From NCBI GenBank assembly GCA_022605405.1, contig JABYQQ010000012.1:186001-250000 (forward strand): a DNA stretch of 64,000 bases. Reading direction: 5' to 3'. This document shows, piece after piece, positions 22,523-34,027 of the stretch (its first letter is position 1; every line of letters begins with the position of its first letter). Made by a program: the position numbers and the translations under genes. The DNA is from Earliella scabrosa. Taxonomy: Eukaryota > Basidiomycota > Agaricomycetes > Polyporales > Polyporaceae. Below the pieces are notes generated by a model, which worked only from the letters and a program-made list of their open reading frames with translations, did not search any database and was not told where the DNA came from.

Positions 22523-23312
22523 TGTTGCGCTCTGTTTTGCACGAATACTTATGTCGGAAACGGAGAACTCTTTACGCAGCACTATGTGTGTAGTGCTGCA
22601 GCCCTTCAATTCCAACGTTCGAGCGAACGAGTGAGGCGCATTCTCCAATGGCAGCTTTGTGACAGATTGAGTAGGCAAGTGTGATCCCTTCACTCCTGAA
22701 ACTCATCGCCAACGCCGCCTAGAGCTTCCTTGAGCTTCTATCATCACCCAGCGCTCAGCGCTCACCCTTCTTTGTCGAATGTGGACTATTGTACACTGTT
22801 TGGTCGGAGAGGCCCGGAGACGTATACTGGCATGGTTGTGGACATCAAGTGGCAGTGAGCCACCGCCCCTCGCCGTGCACCCGCATGTGCGCATCCTATC
22901 AAACACAAGATGGTACCTATTTGGCTTACCTCGAAATCAACTTGAACGGACACTGGCTTGACTTTGCTGGCCGCTGCAACATCAGCATCATTCATATCGA
23001 TGAAGCTTCCGGTCTTCGTCGACGTTCTTCAGCGGAGAGGCGGGGCCTGGGAGACTCCTCCGGTGATTCCAACTCAAGGCTGTTACGGGCCCAGTGTCCG
23101 AAGCACACCTACGCGCCTATCTACGTGATGGTTCTGTGGAATGTCCATCGGACCGCTGGCCTCTCGCAGTGGCCACAGATTCCACGCTTGTGCCCAGCCC
23201 TCATCAGTGCAGCGGCTCCCCTTCAGTGCCTCAAGTGATATATAATGTCATGCAGCCCATGGTTCGCTGCGCCTCGAGACAGGACTTGAAACCGTTGCCG
23301 ACTTGACAGACC
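22523..23312. other. Intergenic region
   Basis: A 149-codon frame at 22789-23238 starts at TTG, has no ATG at its head and shows no domain, so I do not count it as a gene. The region should hold the promoter of the DUF6534 gene at 23313. Confidence 0.4.
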
Positions 23313-25548
23313 ATGGACTCCTCTGACTCCTTGCTCTCCCCTAGCCTGATCGAAAGCTTACTCCCTCCACTCCGCCTAACGTATGGTGCCTATCTCCTTG
23401 GGACTTTCGTAGGCACACTGTGGGTACCGCAGCCTCTCACTGTAAGTACTAGCAGCAGAACTACTAACTCTCCCGGATCGTCATGGTGCAGGTTATACGG
23501 TTTCGCTCTGCACCAAAGCTACAGATACGCTCGGCTGTTCCCGACAGACTCGCTGTTCCTCCGCGTCCTGGTGTGTTCCTTCTTTACAGAGGTAGGATAT
23601 ACAAATACTAACTCGGTTAGCTATGTAGGTCATCGGTGTGATGTAAGCGACAAGCATGAGCTCGCCGAATGAGAGTCTAGGAATACACTTACAAGTTGCT
23701 ATGCACCAGGGCCATGGAAACAGTCCATACCGCCTTCACGATGCATACGTGGTATGATGCCTGCGGCACCTTGATATCGTTGTCTACTCACATCACTCGC
23801 AGCTACTACTTTCTCGTCGAGAACTACGCTAATCCGTTCGCGATGCTTCAAGGAGTCTGGTATGTAGTTATCGCTGTAACACGCTGTTCTCTCACTTCTC
23901 GTTGTGGTTCTGATTGATGGGTTATATAGGTCCGTGAACGTGAGTCTCAGTTACATCGCACGCAAGCGACTGACCGTCATTAACATCATGAGGTGCCAGT
24001 GTATCTCCATAATCGCGGTCTGTGCAGTCTGCAACGTTTGATCCACTCGGGCACTTACTCGGGACGTGTCCTAGGGCCTTATAATGCTTCTTTCTCAAGT
24101 GTGGGTTCTCCCCGGTCAGTGTCGTCACTTGTGTAGGCTGACAGTGCTCTCCCCTAACGCAGGTTCTTCGTTCGAAGGGTGTTCCTCAGTAAGCGCCAAC
24201 CAGGCCAGCCCATTGATTGGTCGCTGAACTATATGCATAGTGGGAGACCATTACCGCATGATTTCTGTCGTTGCTGTGAGCACGCCATGCGAGTTCAAGT
24301 GATCTTTGGGGTTGACCAGACTTACCTTATATGCAGATTGCGTTCTTCGTAGCTGAAATCGGTGTCGCCGCCGGTACGTGTTTGAGCATATATGGCCCGC
24401 GCCGTAGCTCAGCTCATTGAGAACGATCGATTCCAAGCTCTGGTCCACACGATGTAAGTATGCTTCTGAATTGTGGAGTGAACTACAGAGCTGACTGGGT
24501 GCCTGACAAGCTTCACTGTCTCCTCATTTGCCCAAACGGATCAGGTCAACGTGAGGATCGGTGCAAACTTATAAGTCGCAGTATGAATACGAACTGAAGA
24601 TCGGTTGTTCTAGCACCTCCTCGCCGCGATGTTCGCTGCTGCAGCTGCTGGGGACGCCCTCCTGACGACATCGCTTCTGAGGATGCTCTACAAAAGCCGC
24701 AATCAGGCGTTCTCCAGGTAAACTGTGCTCGAAGCCGTTAGAGAACGCACTCACATAAACTCCTCCGTCGCGTGCAGCGCCTCGGAACCATTAGGCACCA
24801 TGGTCATCACATACGTTGTGAACACAGGTTCGTGAACTCTCCAGCATCAGCTCGGCCGGCTCAAACTCACAGTTGACAGGAATGCTGCACAAGTGAGCTC
24901 TCGACAGCACCTGTATTGACGATGCCTAACCGCATTTCAGCGTGATGAACATCGCAACGTTATGCTTGGTGCGCAAGCCGTTGCCGTTTCTGCTCACGAT
25001 GATAGCTCATCCGAGGGCATACAGGCATTGGCGCAACCAGACACCCTGCTGGCTCCCACTCTGAGCATCGTGATCACGAAAGGTGAGTAATGGGCGTGAC
25101 ATGGGCACCGTGTCGACTCACCAAAGCACTTTCTACAGTGTACGCGAACACCCTGCTCGCCGTGTAAGCTCAAACCCAGCCCTGTCGGGATCCTGATCAC
25201 AGCCGTGCTGACGCCTTCCGCCCTCTGTGGCAGATTGAACTCGCGCAAGCTGCTTGTCAGCCGGGAGATCAAGGTCTTTGAAGGCGGGGAGCACTTTGGG
25301 ATGAACATCCTCGCGCGGGCGGAGACGATGGCGACTAAAGAGCGGTGGAACGTGCCGCAGGTCGGTTCGAGTGCGAGTGAGTGTGAGTGCTAGTTGACTT
25401 AGGCTCGGTTCTGCAGGTTCCGGACACCGCGCCGGCGATGATGCGCATCAACGTTACGACGGAGATGGAGGGTCCGGGGGTGAGCTCCGTGTCCAGCGAT
25501 GTTGCCAGTGACGGAGGCACCCTGCGCAAGTGCGAGGGCACACTGTAG
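23313..25548 (+). CDS. DUF6534-family membrane protein
   Basis: This DUF6534 protein starts MDSSDSLLSPSLIESLLPPL. Exon 1 is 23313-23419 and exon 2 is 23492-23570 (79 nt, LYGFALHQSYRYARLF). Then come ETVHTAFTMHTC, YYFLVENYANPFAMLQGVW, a region reading AAAAAGDALLTTSLLRMLYK, and near the end LNSRKLLVSREIKVFEGGEH with ERWNVPQ. The final exon runs VPDTAPAMMRINVTTEMEG to KCEGTL, stop at 25548. It is the tandem neighbour of the gene at 18534 and shares its C-terminal subfamily block. All exons seen are open. It is convergent with the dehydrogenase at 25694, with only about 145 bp between stops. Confidence 0.8.
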
Positions 25549-25693
25549 GGCTGGAGGTCGGAAGGGCTGCTGGAGAGGAAAAAAGTGGAAAGGAAGCGAA
25601 TTGCTTTGATCATTCTGTCGAACACACCCACAAGTATATTCGAGTACTGTACAACAATGAGACCTCACAGGGCTAGGTTAGTGGCGCCCATAC

Positions 25694-26775
25694 TCAGTCA
25701 GTCTTGTTCGCGCGCCGTATGATGTCCCTCATCTCCTCCGCGCTCGCCTTGTCTGTCACGGCATGGCCCATCGCGGACACGACCCACTGCACGGCAGCAT
25801 GAATCGGGTCGGGCGCGACGCGGCGCCTGCCGCACCCAGTGCGGGCGATGATGCTCTTGGCGAAGGCCTCGGAGGTGGGGGTCATGAAGCCTACGGGGGA
25901 CGGGGCGGCATGGTTGTCGGAGTGGACGGAGCCGACGACGAGGTAGGCGAAGCGGACGCCGGAGGGCGGGGTGAGGTAGAGCTCGTCGTTGTCGAGGCCG
26001 CGGACGAGGGAGTGGAGGAAGCCCTTGGAGGCGGCGTAGGTCGCGAGGCGGGGCGGGGCGATGTCGCCTGCGATGGACCCGACGAATTGGACGAGGACGG
26101 GCCCGGTGGAGGCTGCGCGGCGGAGGTGGGGGAGGAGGACGCGGGTGAGGAAGAAGGAGAAGAGGGCGTTCTTTTGGATGAGGCTCATGAGGTACTCTTC
26201 GGAGTGTTCGTCGAGCCTGCGGGACGCGACGAGTCAGTAGTGCGTGGGATGAGAAGGGAGATTGACGTGTGGGTTGCCAGTGGAGTGTGGGTCGTTGGTA
26301 GAGGGTGGATGGATTCGACAGACGAGATGAAGACGTACTTGTGAGGGAGGACATCGGAGCCGCCAACGTTGTGGAAGACGAGGGTGATCTGGAGGTCTTT
26401 GAAGGGCTCGATGAGCTTCGCGAAGTCGAGTCCGGACTGGGACGCATCTGCGAGGAAGTAGCGAATGTCTGCGTCGGGCTTCTCGGGGACTTGGGCGCGC
26501 AGGTGCGCGACGACCTTTTCCATCTTTGCCTCGTTTCTGCCGTGGAGGATGAGGTTGAAGCCGTTGCGGAGGAGCTCTGCAGCAGTTGCTTTGCCTATGC
26601 CATCTGTCGCGCCTGTGACAATCGCGTATGGGGCGCCGCCGTGGAGGAATTTGTGGATGGTCGTCGGGCGCAGGAAGTAGAGCCAGATGAAGGAGGCGAC
26701 GCGGTAGAGGTGGGGGAGAGCGAGGACACCTGAGAGCGCGGCGAGGGCGGCGACGGCAGGGACGAGGTCAGGCAT
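25694..26775 (-). CDS. Short-chain dehydrogenase/reductase, ER 17-beta-HSD12/KAR type
   Basis: This NAD(P)-dependent short-chain dehydrogenase has an N-terminal hydrophobic segment, as in the steroid dehydrogenase / 3-ketoacyl-CoA reductase group that works in very-long-chain fatty acid elongation at the ER. Two exons, 26775-26339 and 26216-25694, give 319 aa. The cofactor motif is VTGATDGIGKA (residues 53-63). The catalytic residues are S193 in QFVGSIAG, and Y206 and K210 in TYAASK. The NAG-equivalent is HNVGG. The protein ends RRANKTD without a clear KKXX retrieval signal. The segment LHGRNEAKMEKV fits the NADPH-selective loop. The substrate cannot be fixed: ketoacyl-CoA, sterol or another lipid are possible. 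Confidence 0.87.
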
Positions 26776-27648
26776 GGTTGGGGTAGACGAGTGAGAGTGT
26801 CCAGAGGCGCGTTGAACGTTGACTGCGAGCGATGGAATGAGAATGTGAAAGGAGAGTGACCGCGCGGTGGGAACCTTTTCGAGTATTTATGATCGCGTCC
26901 TGACCTCATCTCACTTCGCGGAGGCCGTCCACGTGCCCCCTCCCAACGCGTGAGCTAAGCTGAAGAAACCATGGTCGTGTCCTTTACGATGAGGTTAACG
27001 TCGCCGTTCCGTTTCTCGCCAAACGTCTTACGACCGCACTGCAACAGCACAATCGGAACGAACGCGAATTTGACGGGGGGCTCGTCTTGGCGCGGAAATC
27101 CAAGCGCTGTGCGACGTTCGTCTGTCAGTCGCATTGTCAGACGGAGGGACCGCGCGAACGAGGCTGAAAGAGAGCAAAGTCTGAGTGTTCAACAGGAAAG
27201 GGAAGAAGAGTGCGCGATTGACGCGGTTAATAGCGTTCTGTCGCGCCGTGGGCGCGCCTCGAGCGCCCCGACGGCGCCGATGCAGGCTACCCGACGGGCG
27301 TCTGGGGGCGCGCGACGGCCACGTGGGGTTCAATCCGCATTCAACTCGGCGCCTTCGCGCTCGCTCTTGTCGTGCTCGCGCCGCCATCTCCTCCTCCTCC
27401 TCCTCGTCCCCATCCTCCTCTTCTTCCCGCCCTTGCCCCTCTCCATACTTCCCGACACGCTCCACGAGCGCGCACCGCTCAGAAAACCTAAAGCCAAAGT
27501 TACGAACGGTGAGAGTCTCCGGTCTGCGCGCCGTGTATCTCCGCAGAAGCTCACCAGGTCCTCGATAGCACTCACGCTAGCCCCACGTTCTCTACTCGCC
27601 CCCTCCTCGCTACCCACCACCGTCTTGCCTGCCCCTCTACACTAAGTT
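26776..27648. other. Divergent promoter region
   Basis: This region separates the dehydrogenase from the Ser/Thr-rich membrane protein gene. It has pyrimidine-rich tracts (for example 27385-27445) and reading frames on both strands that I judge spurious because they are Arg-rich and lack domains. Confidence 0.45.
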
Positions 27649-30469
27649 ATGGCTCAGCCTACTCAGGTGCTCCCCTCATGGCTCACCCTATCCACGACCG
27701 TCATCGCCTTTCCCGACGGTAGCGTCTCGACCTCTTCGGAGATCCTCCGTCTGCCCCTCACATACTATGGCCCAAGCGTGAGTTCATGATCGACTCTCCC
27801 AAAACCTTTCTCTCAGTCCTCGTGTTCATACTTCTCCATCCAGATCCCGCTTGGTACCGACGGTGTATGGACCTACGGCGGCTTGACGCCCCCTCCAACA
27901 ACTTCCTCCATTCCATCCTCTGCGACACCCACATCTACCCCCATATCCTCCCCCCTCACCTCCACTCCTACTGTGACACCCCCGCCCTCATCGTCCTCAA
28001 CCGCATCCACGTCCGCGTCCGCATCCTCACCCACCGCCTCCGCAAGCTCCTCTTCCACCTCTGCCATCCCCACTGCAGTCGCCGGTGCCTCTCATGGCAT
28101 CTCCCCTGCCACCCTCGGTGCAATCTTGGGTAGCATTCTCGGCACCTTGCTCCTCCTCATCCTCATCGCCATCATATTCCTCCTTCGCCATAACCGCCGC
28201 CGTAAGCTCCCCTCGGATGGTCAACAGCCCTCCTCGAGCTTCTGGAACCGCTCCACCACTCTCATGTCTCTCCGTCACAGTCAAGTCCCCATATGGACAG
28301 GCTGGGAGATGGTCAACCCAGACGACCTTCACAGCGGTCCTCCCTCCCCTGGCGAAGGCTCTCCCCGAGGAAGCGGCGAGGAGGACGATCCGTTCCTCAC
28401 CCGCAGGAGCGTCCGCAGTGGCACCGAAGGTGGACATGCCCGTACGGACACAGACACCCTAGTAAGCCTTCCGGCCATTGCTCGGACAGGTACCGTGTCT
28501 AGCCACCGCTCCATGCCCAAGCCCGGTGAGCACATCATCTCTCGCGAAGCTCAGATGCGCTTGGACGAGGAGACCGGCGACGTTCCGCCTTATCCCAGCA
28601 TACGTATGGTTGAACGCAGGCCGTCTGACGACGTCGAGTTGCCCTTATTGCCCCCGCCCCCACTGGACAGTCTAGGCATGGCCTCCCGTCGTCCTGATTC
28701 TCACCCGTCATTCGGATCAGAGAAGTCCAAGGTCACTGATCACGCACGCTCTATCATGTCGGAAAAATCAGACGGCACGGACGTTCAAGAACCAGAGGGC
28801 GCTGAGCTGCTCACCGCTCGGCGAGTCAAGGTCAACCAGATTCAGCCCCTTGCGAACATCGGAGCGAGCACGAGCACGGCATCTCCCAATGTGCTTGGAC
28901 TCGATCGTCTTGCTAACCTCGGACGGCTTAGCTGGTTCAAGCGCATGTCATTCCTCGGCGCAGCGTCTGGCTCGCAAGCTGTCGCCCGTAGCGAACAGGA
29001 TTCCCCGTCGGACTCGTACACACGCACCCCGCCCCGTCACTCGCGCAACGGTTCTCGTTCCCACCCTAACAGCACTTCGCGCCCCGGATCCTTTGCCCGT
29101 GTGTCCGCTCACGAACCGACGACCGACAGCTTCGGTAGAAGAATCCGGCATGATTCTGGCCTTGGCTTCGGTCTGACGGGCGACCGCCCCATTTCGACGG
29201 TCAGCGCACAGAGCGCGGCGAGCGGGAACACGGTCTTCTACGACGCCAACTCGCGCCCGGGCAGCTCGATGGGCACGCGCTCGACTGGCAATTCGGGCTC
29301 GAGTCCCATCCCGCCCGTGCCCCCGGTTCCGCAAACACACGTTGCGCAGCCGTCGCCGCTGTCCCACGAAGTGCAGCAGGCGTCGGCGTCGGCGTCGCCC
29401 GCGAGCAGCTACGGCCAGTTGATCACGCCGACGGAGAACCCGCCGACGTACGAGACGGCGACGGCGCCCCAGTCGCGCGCGACGCTGCAGTACTCGGACA
29501 TTGATGTGCTGGATATGCCCGCGCCGCGGCCGGCGTCGCCGTTCAGCGCGGCTTCGGGCTCGCGTGGTCTTCCCCCGGGCCTGGGAGGGCTACCGAACCC
29601 GGCTGCGTGGAGAAATTCGCATGCGAGCAGCTCGCCGACGCCGGGCACGGTGACCGACGGCACGTCTGGGATTAGCATTGACGTGTTGGAGGAGGCGCCG
29701 CCGGCTGCTGATGGTGGCTGGTTGACGCTTGCGGGTGGGTTTAGGCCGATGGATGGGCGGAGGACGACGTTTGGAATGGTGAGTGCAGGTTACACTTGTT
29801 GCGGAGGGTGCTAACCGACTGCCTTCTTCGCAGCCCACGGTCGTCCAGCCTCGCGACGCGCTTCATTCGGAGCGCGGATCATTGCACTCTATGCGCTCGC
29901 ATCTCAGCCCGCACTCGTCCCGCAGCCCCTCTGGCTCCGCCGCCGCGTCGACAAGACACACGCAGACCGGCTCGAGCTCGTCGCGGCCTTCGCATTCGAG
30001 CCACTCGAGAGGCCCGACGGGCGGCAGTGGCGGGTCGCTAGCGCACTCCAACTCGATCTCGTTCGACGACCACCGACCTGGCCGCAGGCGCGTAGAAGTG
30101 GGCGAGGTGTCCCCGCCGCTGTCCGCGGTATACGCGAGCTTCCCGAGAGGAGCGGGCTCGCCGCCGCCTCCTGCGCAGGCGCATACGCATGGGGACGACG
30201 TGGTGCTCCCAGTCCCGCCATCGTATCCTACCAGCGCGCCTGTCGCGATCCCGATGCCCGCAAGACCGGGGCCGGTCGCTGTGAGCGGGACGGTGACGTC
30301 GACTGCGACGAGAGACACGGCGGATGAGAGCTTGACGGACTTGAGCGTGACGACGACGCAGACGGACCCTATCACGGGCGCGGTGGTTCACTTCCCGCGC
30401 TTGCCGTGGAGGAGCGGGACTGAGAGGCCGTGGGGCGAGAGGCCGGTTAGGGAGGACGCGATGTGGTAG
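27649..30469 (+). CDS. Ser/Thr-rich single-pass membrane protein with a long cytosolic tail
   Basis: I do not recognise a named family. Three exons, 27649-27777, 27844-29778 and 29834-30469, give 899 aa. Residues 1-57 form a small domain (WLTLSTTVIAFPDGSVSTSS, YYGPS, PLGTDGVWTYGG). Residues 58-125 are a mucin-like Pro/Ser/Thr stretch likely to be O-mannosylated. One membrane segment at about 134-158 (LGAILGSILGTLLLLILIAI) is followed by a basic stop-transfer RHNRRRK. The remaining 740 residues are disordered, Ser/Pro-rich and full of potential phosphorylation sites, with the short block WTGWEMVNPDD near the membrane. The layout resembles fungal cell-wall stress sensors of the Mid2/WSC kind, but no WSC cysteine domain is present and no clear signal peptide is seen. 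A sensor role is inference from architecture only. Confidence 0.75.
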
Positions 30470-31337
30470 CTGAGTGCTCGTTGAGTGCTTGGGTGTCCGT
30501 TTCGCATCTCTCTCTCTGCACTGCTCGTCTCTGGTCTCTAGTGTCCTTGTCCGTATCTCCTCAGGTCGCTCCCTCCTTTCCACGCTCACGCTCTGTCTCT
30601 GTCGGTCGTGCTCTCTGTCTGTGTGTGCTGCTTTGGACTATCCGCTGTTGTCCTTGTTGTGGTTTTAGACGGCTCTGGCGTCGGGCGACGAGGGGGGCCT
30701 GCCGACATAGGTCGGTGGGACCCTCGCCTTGTTCAGCCTAATGTCGGTGTTGCGTGCATCTACGTTACATCTCTTTCGATGTGAAATTATTCGCTTCATC
30801 TTCATCTCCCTTATCTCCTCTTGCTCCGCCTAGCCCGCCCGTTTCCTTCCATCCGCCCTCCTGCTCCCCGTCTCCTTCTGCTCCACACCTCCATCCGATG
30901 TGATACCCCCCGAACCTCCGACCTGCGATACCCTCTTCCTCTCTCCGCCCGGGCGGGCTCCCTCTCACCTTTGTACACTCTGCGATCCTCCCCCACGTTC
31001 GAGCTCCTTGCGATACCTCCCCCTCCGCCCCCCCCTCTACCCTCCGTTCCGATCTGTGACTATGCTTCCTCCTCCTGACCCTCGAACGTCGTTATGTATC
31101 TACTACCATCCACTCACGCTGCTCTCGCCCACGCTCACGACCCCTGTTATGATCATGACTCTGTTTCTGGCTTGCTTGAATACGAATACGGATACGGATT
31201 CGTCCGAGTCGTTGTGCCATTATTGGGCGTGATGAGGACCACAGCCAGAATGACTCGCTACTGGGAGGTACGTAGATACTGTATCGCCGTGCATACAAAT
31301 TCGGGTGAGTAAGAATCACAACTCCCTAAATGCTTGG
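30470..31337. other. Intergenic region, pyrimidine-rich
   Basis: Long C/T-rich tracts (about 30500-31100) suggest the 3' UTR of the upstream gene and spacer DNA. The frames here are low-complexity and not supported. The convergent HET gene ends at 31338. Confidence 0.45.
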
Positions 31338-33569
31338 CTACTGAGCTGTTACACCTGATGCACCCAGTAGTTCCGAACGACCATTGGCACCAGTACTGTA
31401 CTGAGGTCCATTTTCCCCAACATCGAATCGCATCCTTTCTCCGCGCCCTCGTCCGCCAACTGTGAAGCTTCGCTCGACCCACGTCCAACCCGACGTCTTG
31501 CTCTCATCGATCTCGTTCTCCATACCTTTACGATGGTAGAGCGCATTGCCATCGGCATCGCATCCATGCTTCTCGACGAACAGGAGCGTCAGCTCTTTGA
31601 TCTCCGGGAACCGCTGGTCCGGTTTGGAGGACGCGAACTTGCCCGTCGCAGGGTCCCGATTGAGTTCCCACCTCCATCCGACTATGACTGCCCAGGTCTC
31701 CTCCATGGCGACATGTGAATCTGGGAGCACAGAAGTAGAGCAGGTGAGCACTGTAGTGTATGTTACCCATGACCGTGACTAACCTCCCAAGACCAGTGCG
31801 CCCGTAGAGCGGAACGTAAAGTATCCATCGTCAGACATGGTACCTTGAGGCGCATTCTGCACCTTCCAAGGTGTTCGCATCCCGATTTCCTCCAAAGCAA
31901 GCACCTTCCCTCGTGGCGTATCCAACATCGCGCGGCCACTCACGGAGGTCTCGGGGAAGATGGGCAACAGTGACAGCTCCGGGGACGGGGCAACCTCAGG
32001 AGCAATGAACAACCACACCGCACCTCGCCCCTGCTCGAGGAGGGCCTGAATAAGCTTGATGGTCGCCTTGAGGCGGTCGTTCTTCCCGAAGTCGGCGACA
32101 GGCAGCTGGACGTCCATGAGGCCCATGAAACTGAAGATCATATCGACAGGGCGCGATGAAGTACGGACGAATGCGGAGGTCCACAGGTTGCGTTCGATGA
32201 GCATGTCGTTGTCCACAAGCGTGCTCCGGAGCAACTCTGCGGCAGGAGCAGGCATGATCTGGAGCGGCAGCTTTCTGTAGTCCTTGGCAAGCTCGGGGTC
32301 CGTATGCCCGAAAAACTCCATCATGAATGCCGTCTTCGCGAGCAAGTCTAGCAAGTTGCACGCTACGGAGTGACCGGGCTCGAGGACGAGCTGATATAGC
32401 GACTGCGTCAACGTGGTCAGGTCGGTCCTCTCGAGGTGGGTGCGGAATCTTGTGGAGTACGTCTCGAATGTCGGGAGTGCCTTCGCAAATTCGGCGAACG
32501 AACTGTGGGGGAAGTTATATATGCACTTGACGGAATCGCGTTTCACGTTCGCCGCCGCTTCCTGCAGCGTCCATGCACGATCGATCCAGGTCGTGGGCTC
32601 ATCCAGGCGCGCGAGGCGCACCAACCCTCCAGGTAGGACAAGGCACGGGTCTGAATGTTTGTACACAGTGAACATGTGCGCAATTTGCCACCGCTTGTCC
32701 GCTTTGCTGGACTGCATGATGCACAGTCGGTCCAGCCATAGTAGCGATACGCCCAGTTTGCGGGCCGCGATGCACGCGGTGTGGAGGACACCGATGGTGA
32801 TGGGGTCGGCGTGCTCAGCGCCGTGTACGCCAAAGCAGCCAAGAGAGGGAGAGGTGCCTTCGGCCAGTTGAAGATCTCTCCATGGGTAGGAAACAGCAGC
32901 GTAGCGCAGCTCTGCTGGGGTGAAGTGCTCATATTCGACGACTCGGAGTACGCGCGAGTCGAGAAAGGCATCGCAGTCAAGAAGACGGAAGCGTTCGGCC
33001 GTTCCAGACTCCGTTAGGCTCACCGTAGCTCCGTCGAGGGTGGGTATAGGGATGTCAAGGACGGTGATGCCACTGAAGGCAACACTACTAGGAGATTGGA
33101 AGGCTGGAGATTGGTGGTCATGGGAAGATGAAGCGACCGCTTGTGTGGGCCGTAGTACGCCAGGCTTCGAGTCGTCAAACGGAGTCGCCGAATCCCCCTG
33201 TTGGATGTTCAAGTGGATGCATGTTGTACAGTGTTCGGGTAGATGACTTACAGTGATTTTGTCGTGGGTAATATGCTGGCCAGCCTATGATTGAATTTGG
33301 TCTCAGGCACTCCAGTAGGCATCGTGCTGTTGCCCCAGTCTAATATTCACCTTTGCGTTCTCTGGACCATCCGCCCCTCCCGAGGGGTTAGACAATACCA
33401 TAACGGACGCAGGCTCAGCCGTGTCAGGTACGTTATTTGGTGGCGGACTGTTAGGGGTATGATTCTCATGCTCCGGACTTGGTTGAGATTTCAGATTTCC
33501 GTGGCTGTCGACTCTTTCCGACCTTGGACGACGTTCAAGTTCACAATGGCGTGATAAGCAGAGACCCAT
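31338..33569 (-). CDS. HET-domain protein with N-myristoylation-type start
   Basis: HET-domain proteins act in fungal non-self recognition and cell death, though many have unknown roles. Four exons on the minus strand, 33569-33351, 33284-33252, 33197-31784 and 31720-31338, give 682 aa in frame. The HET domain spans about residues 183-299: YAAVSYPWRDL, LLWLDRLCIMQSSKADKRWQ and WIDRAWTLQEA. The main exon has no ATG at its head, so upstream exons are required. The one I place starts MGLCLSRHC, which fits the myristoylation rule (Gly2, Ser6) with a palmitoylatable Cys4. A 33-nt exon with a strong GTAAGT donor joins it to the rest, all in phase 0. The C-terminal domain (about 300-682) has no motif I know; SFMGLMDVQLPV is typical of basidiomycete HET relatives. 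Confidence 0.82.
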
Positions 33570-34027
33570 TGCTGAAAAGCAAGAACCGTCGCGAGAGCTT
33601 GATTGAAGTATGTTGTCGAAGGGGGGATGATGATGGAGCTCGAGGATGTTAATGTTATCATTTATGTGTGCTAGTGCCACGCTCTGGCCACGCTGCACTG
33701 TGCTGTCCCTGTGAGCGCGAAGGCCGCAACTTGAAGGTCACCCACGCGTCACTGGTCGCTCCTTAGAGCGCGCAGCTTGCCGTACAGGCTCCGGAGATGT
33801 ATAGACACGAGAGTTACATACCTTCCCGTACTCCATTGCATCTAGTAGATTGCGTTTGGAGCGCTTTACGAAAAACGTTCGCGAAGGAAATATATGAGAT
33901 GTACAACTTGTGTAATGACAGGACCGGTGTGCTAAAGTACAGGACGACGTGGCTTCGACCGCCGCCCGTTTGTATGACTTCTCTCCGCAGGTACCGGACC
34001 CTTCGGAGCTACGATATCATCAATGTC
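33570..34027. other. Intergenic region
   Basis: This holds the upstream region of the HET gene and the 3' flank of the DUF6534 gene at 34028. No further feature is supported. Confidence 0.4.

Noticed and set aside
22789..23238. A 149-codon plus-strand frame
   Set aside because: It begins at TTG with no ATG at its head, has no recognisable domain and lies in the upstream region of a DUF6534 gene.
26971..27645. A 224-codon plus-strand frame upstream of the Ser/Thr-rich membrane gene
   Set aside because: Arg/Ser-rich without a domain, overlapped by similar frames on the other strand, and situated in a divergent promoter region.
31779..33212. Starting the HET protein at 33212
   Set aside because: The codon there is TTG, not ATG. 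Upstream exons that join in phase from an ATG at 33569 explain the frame better.
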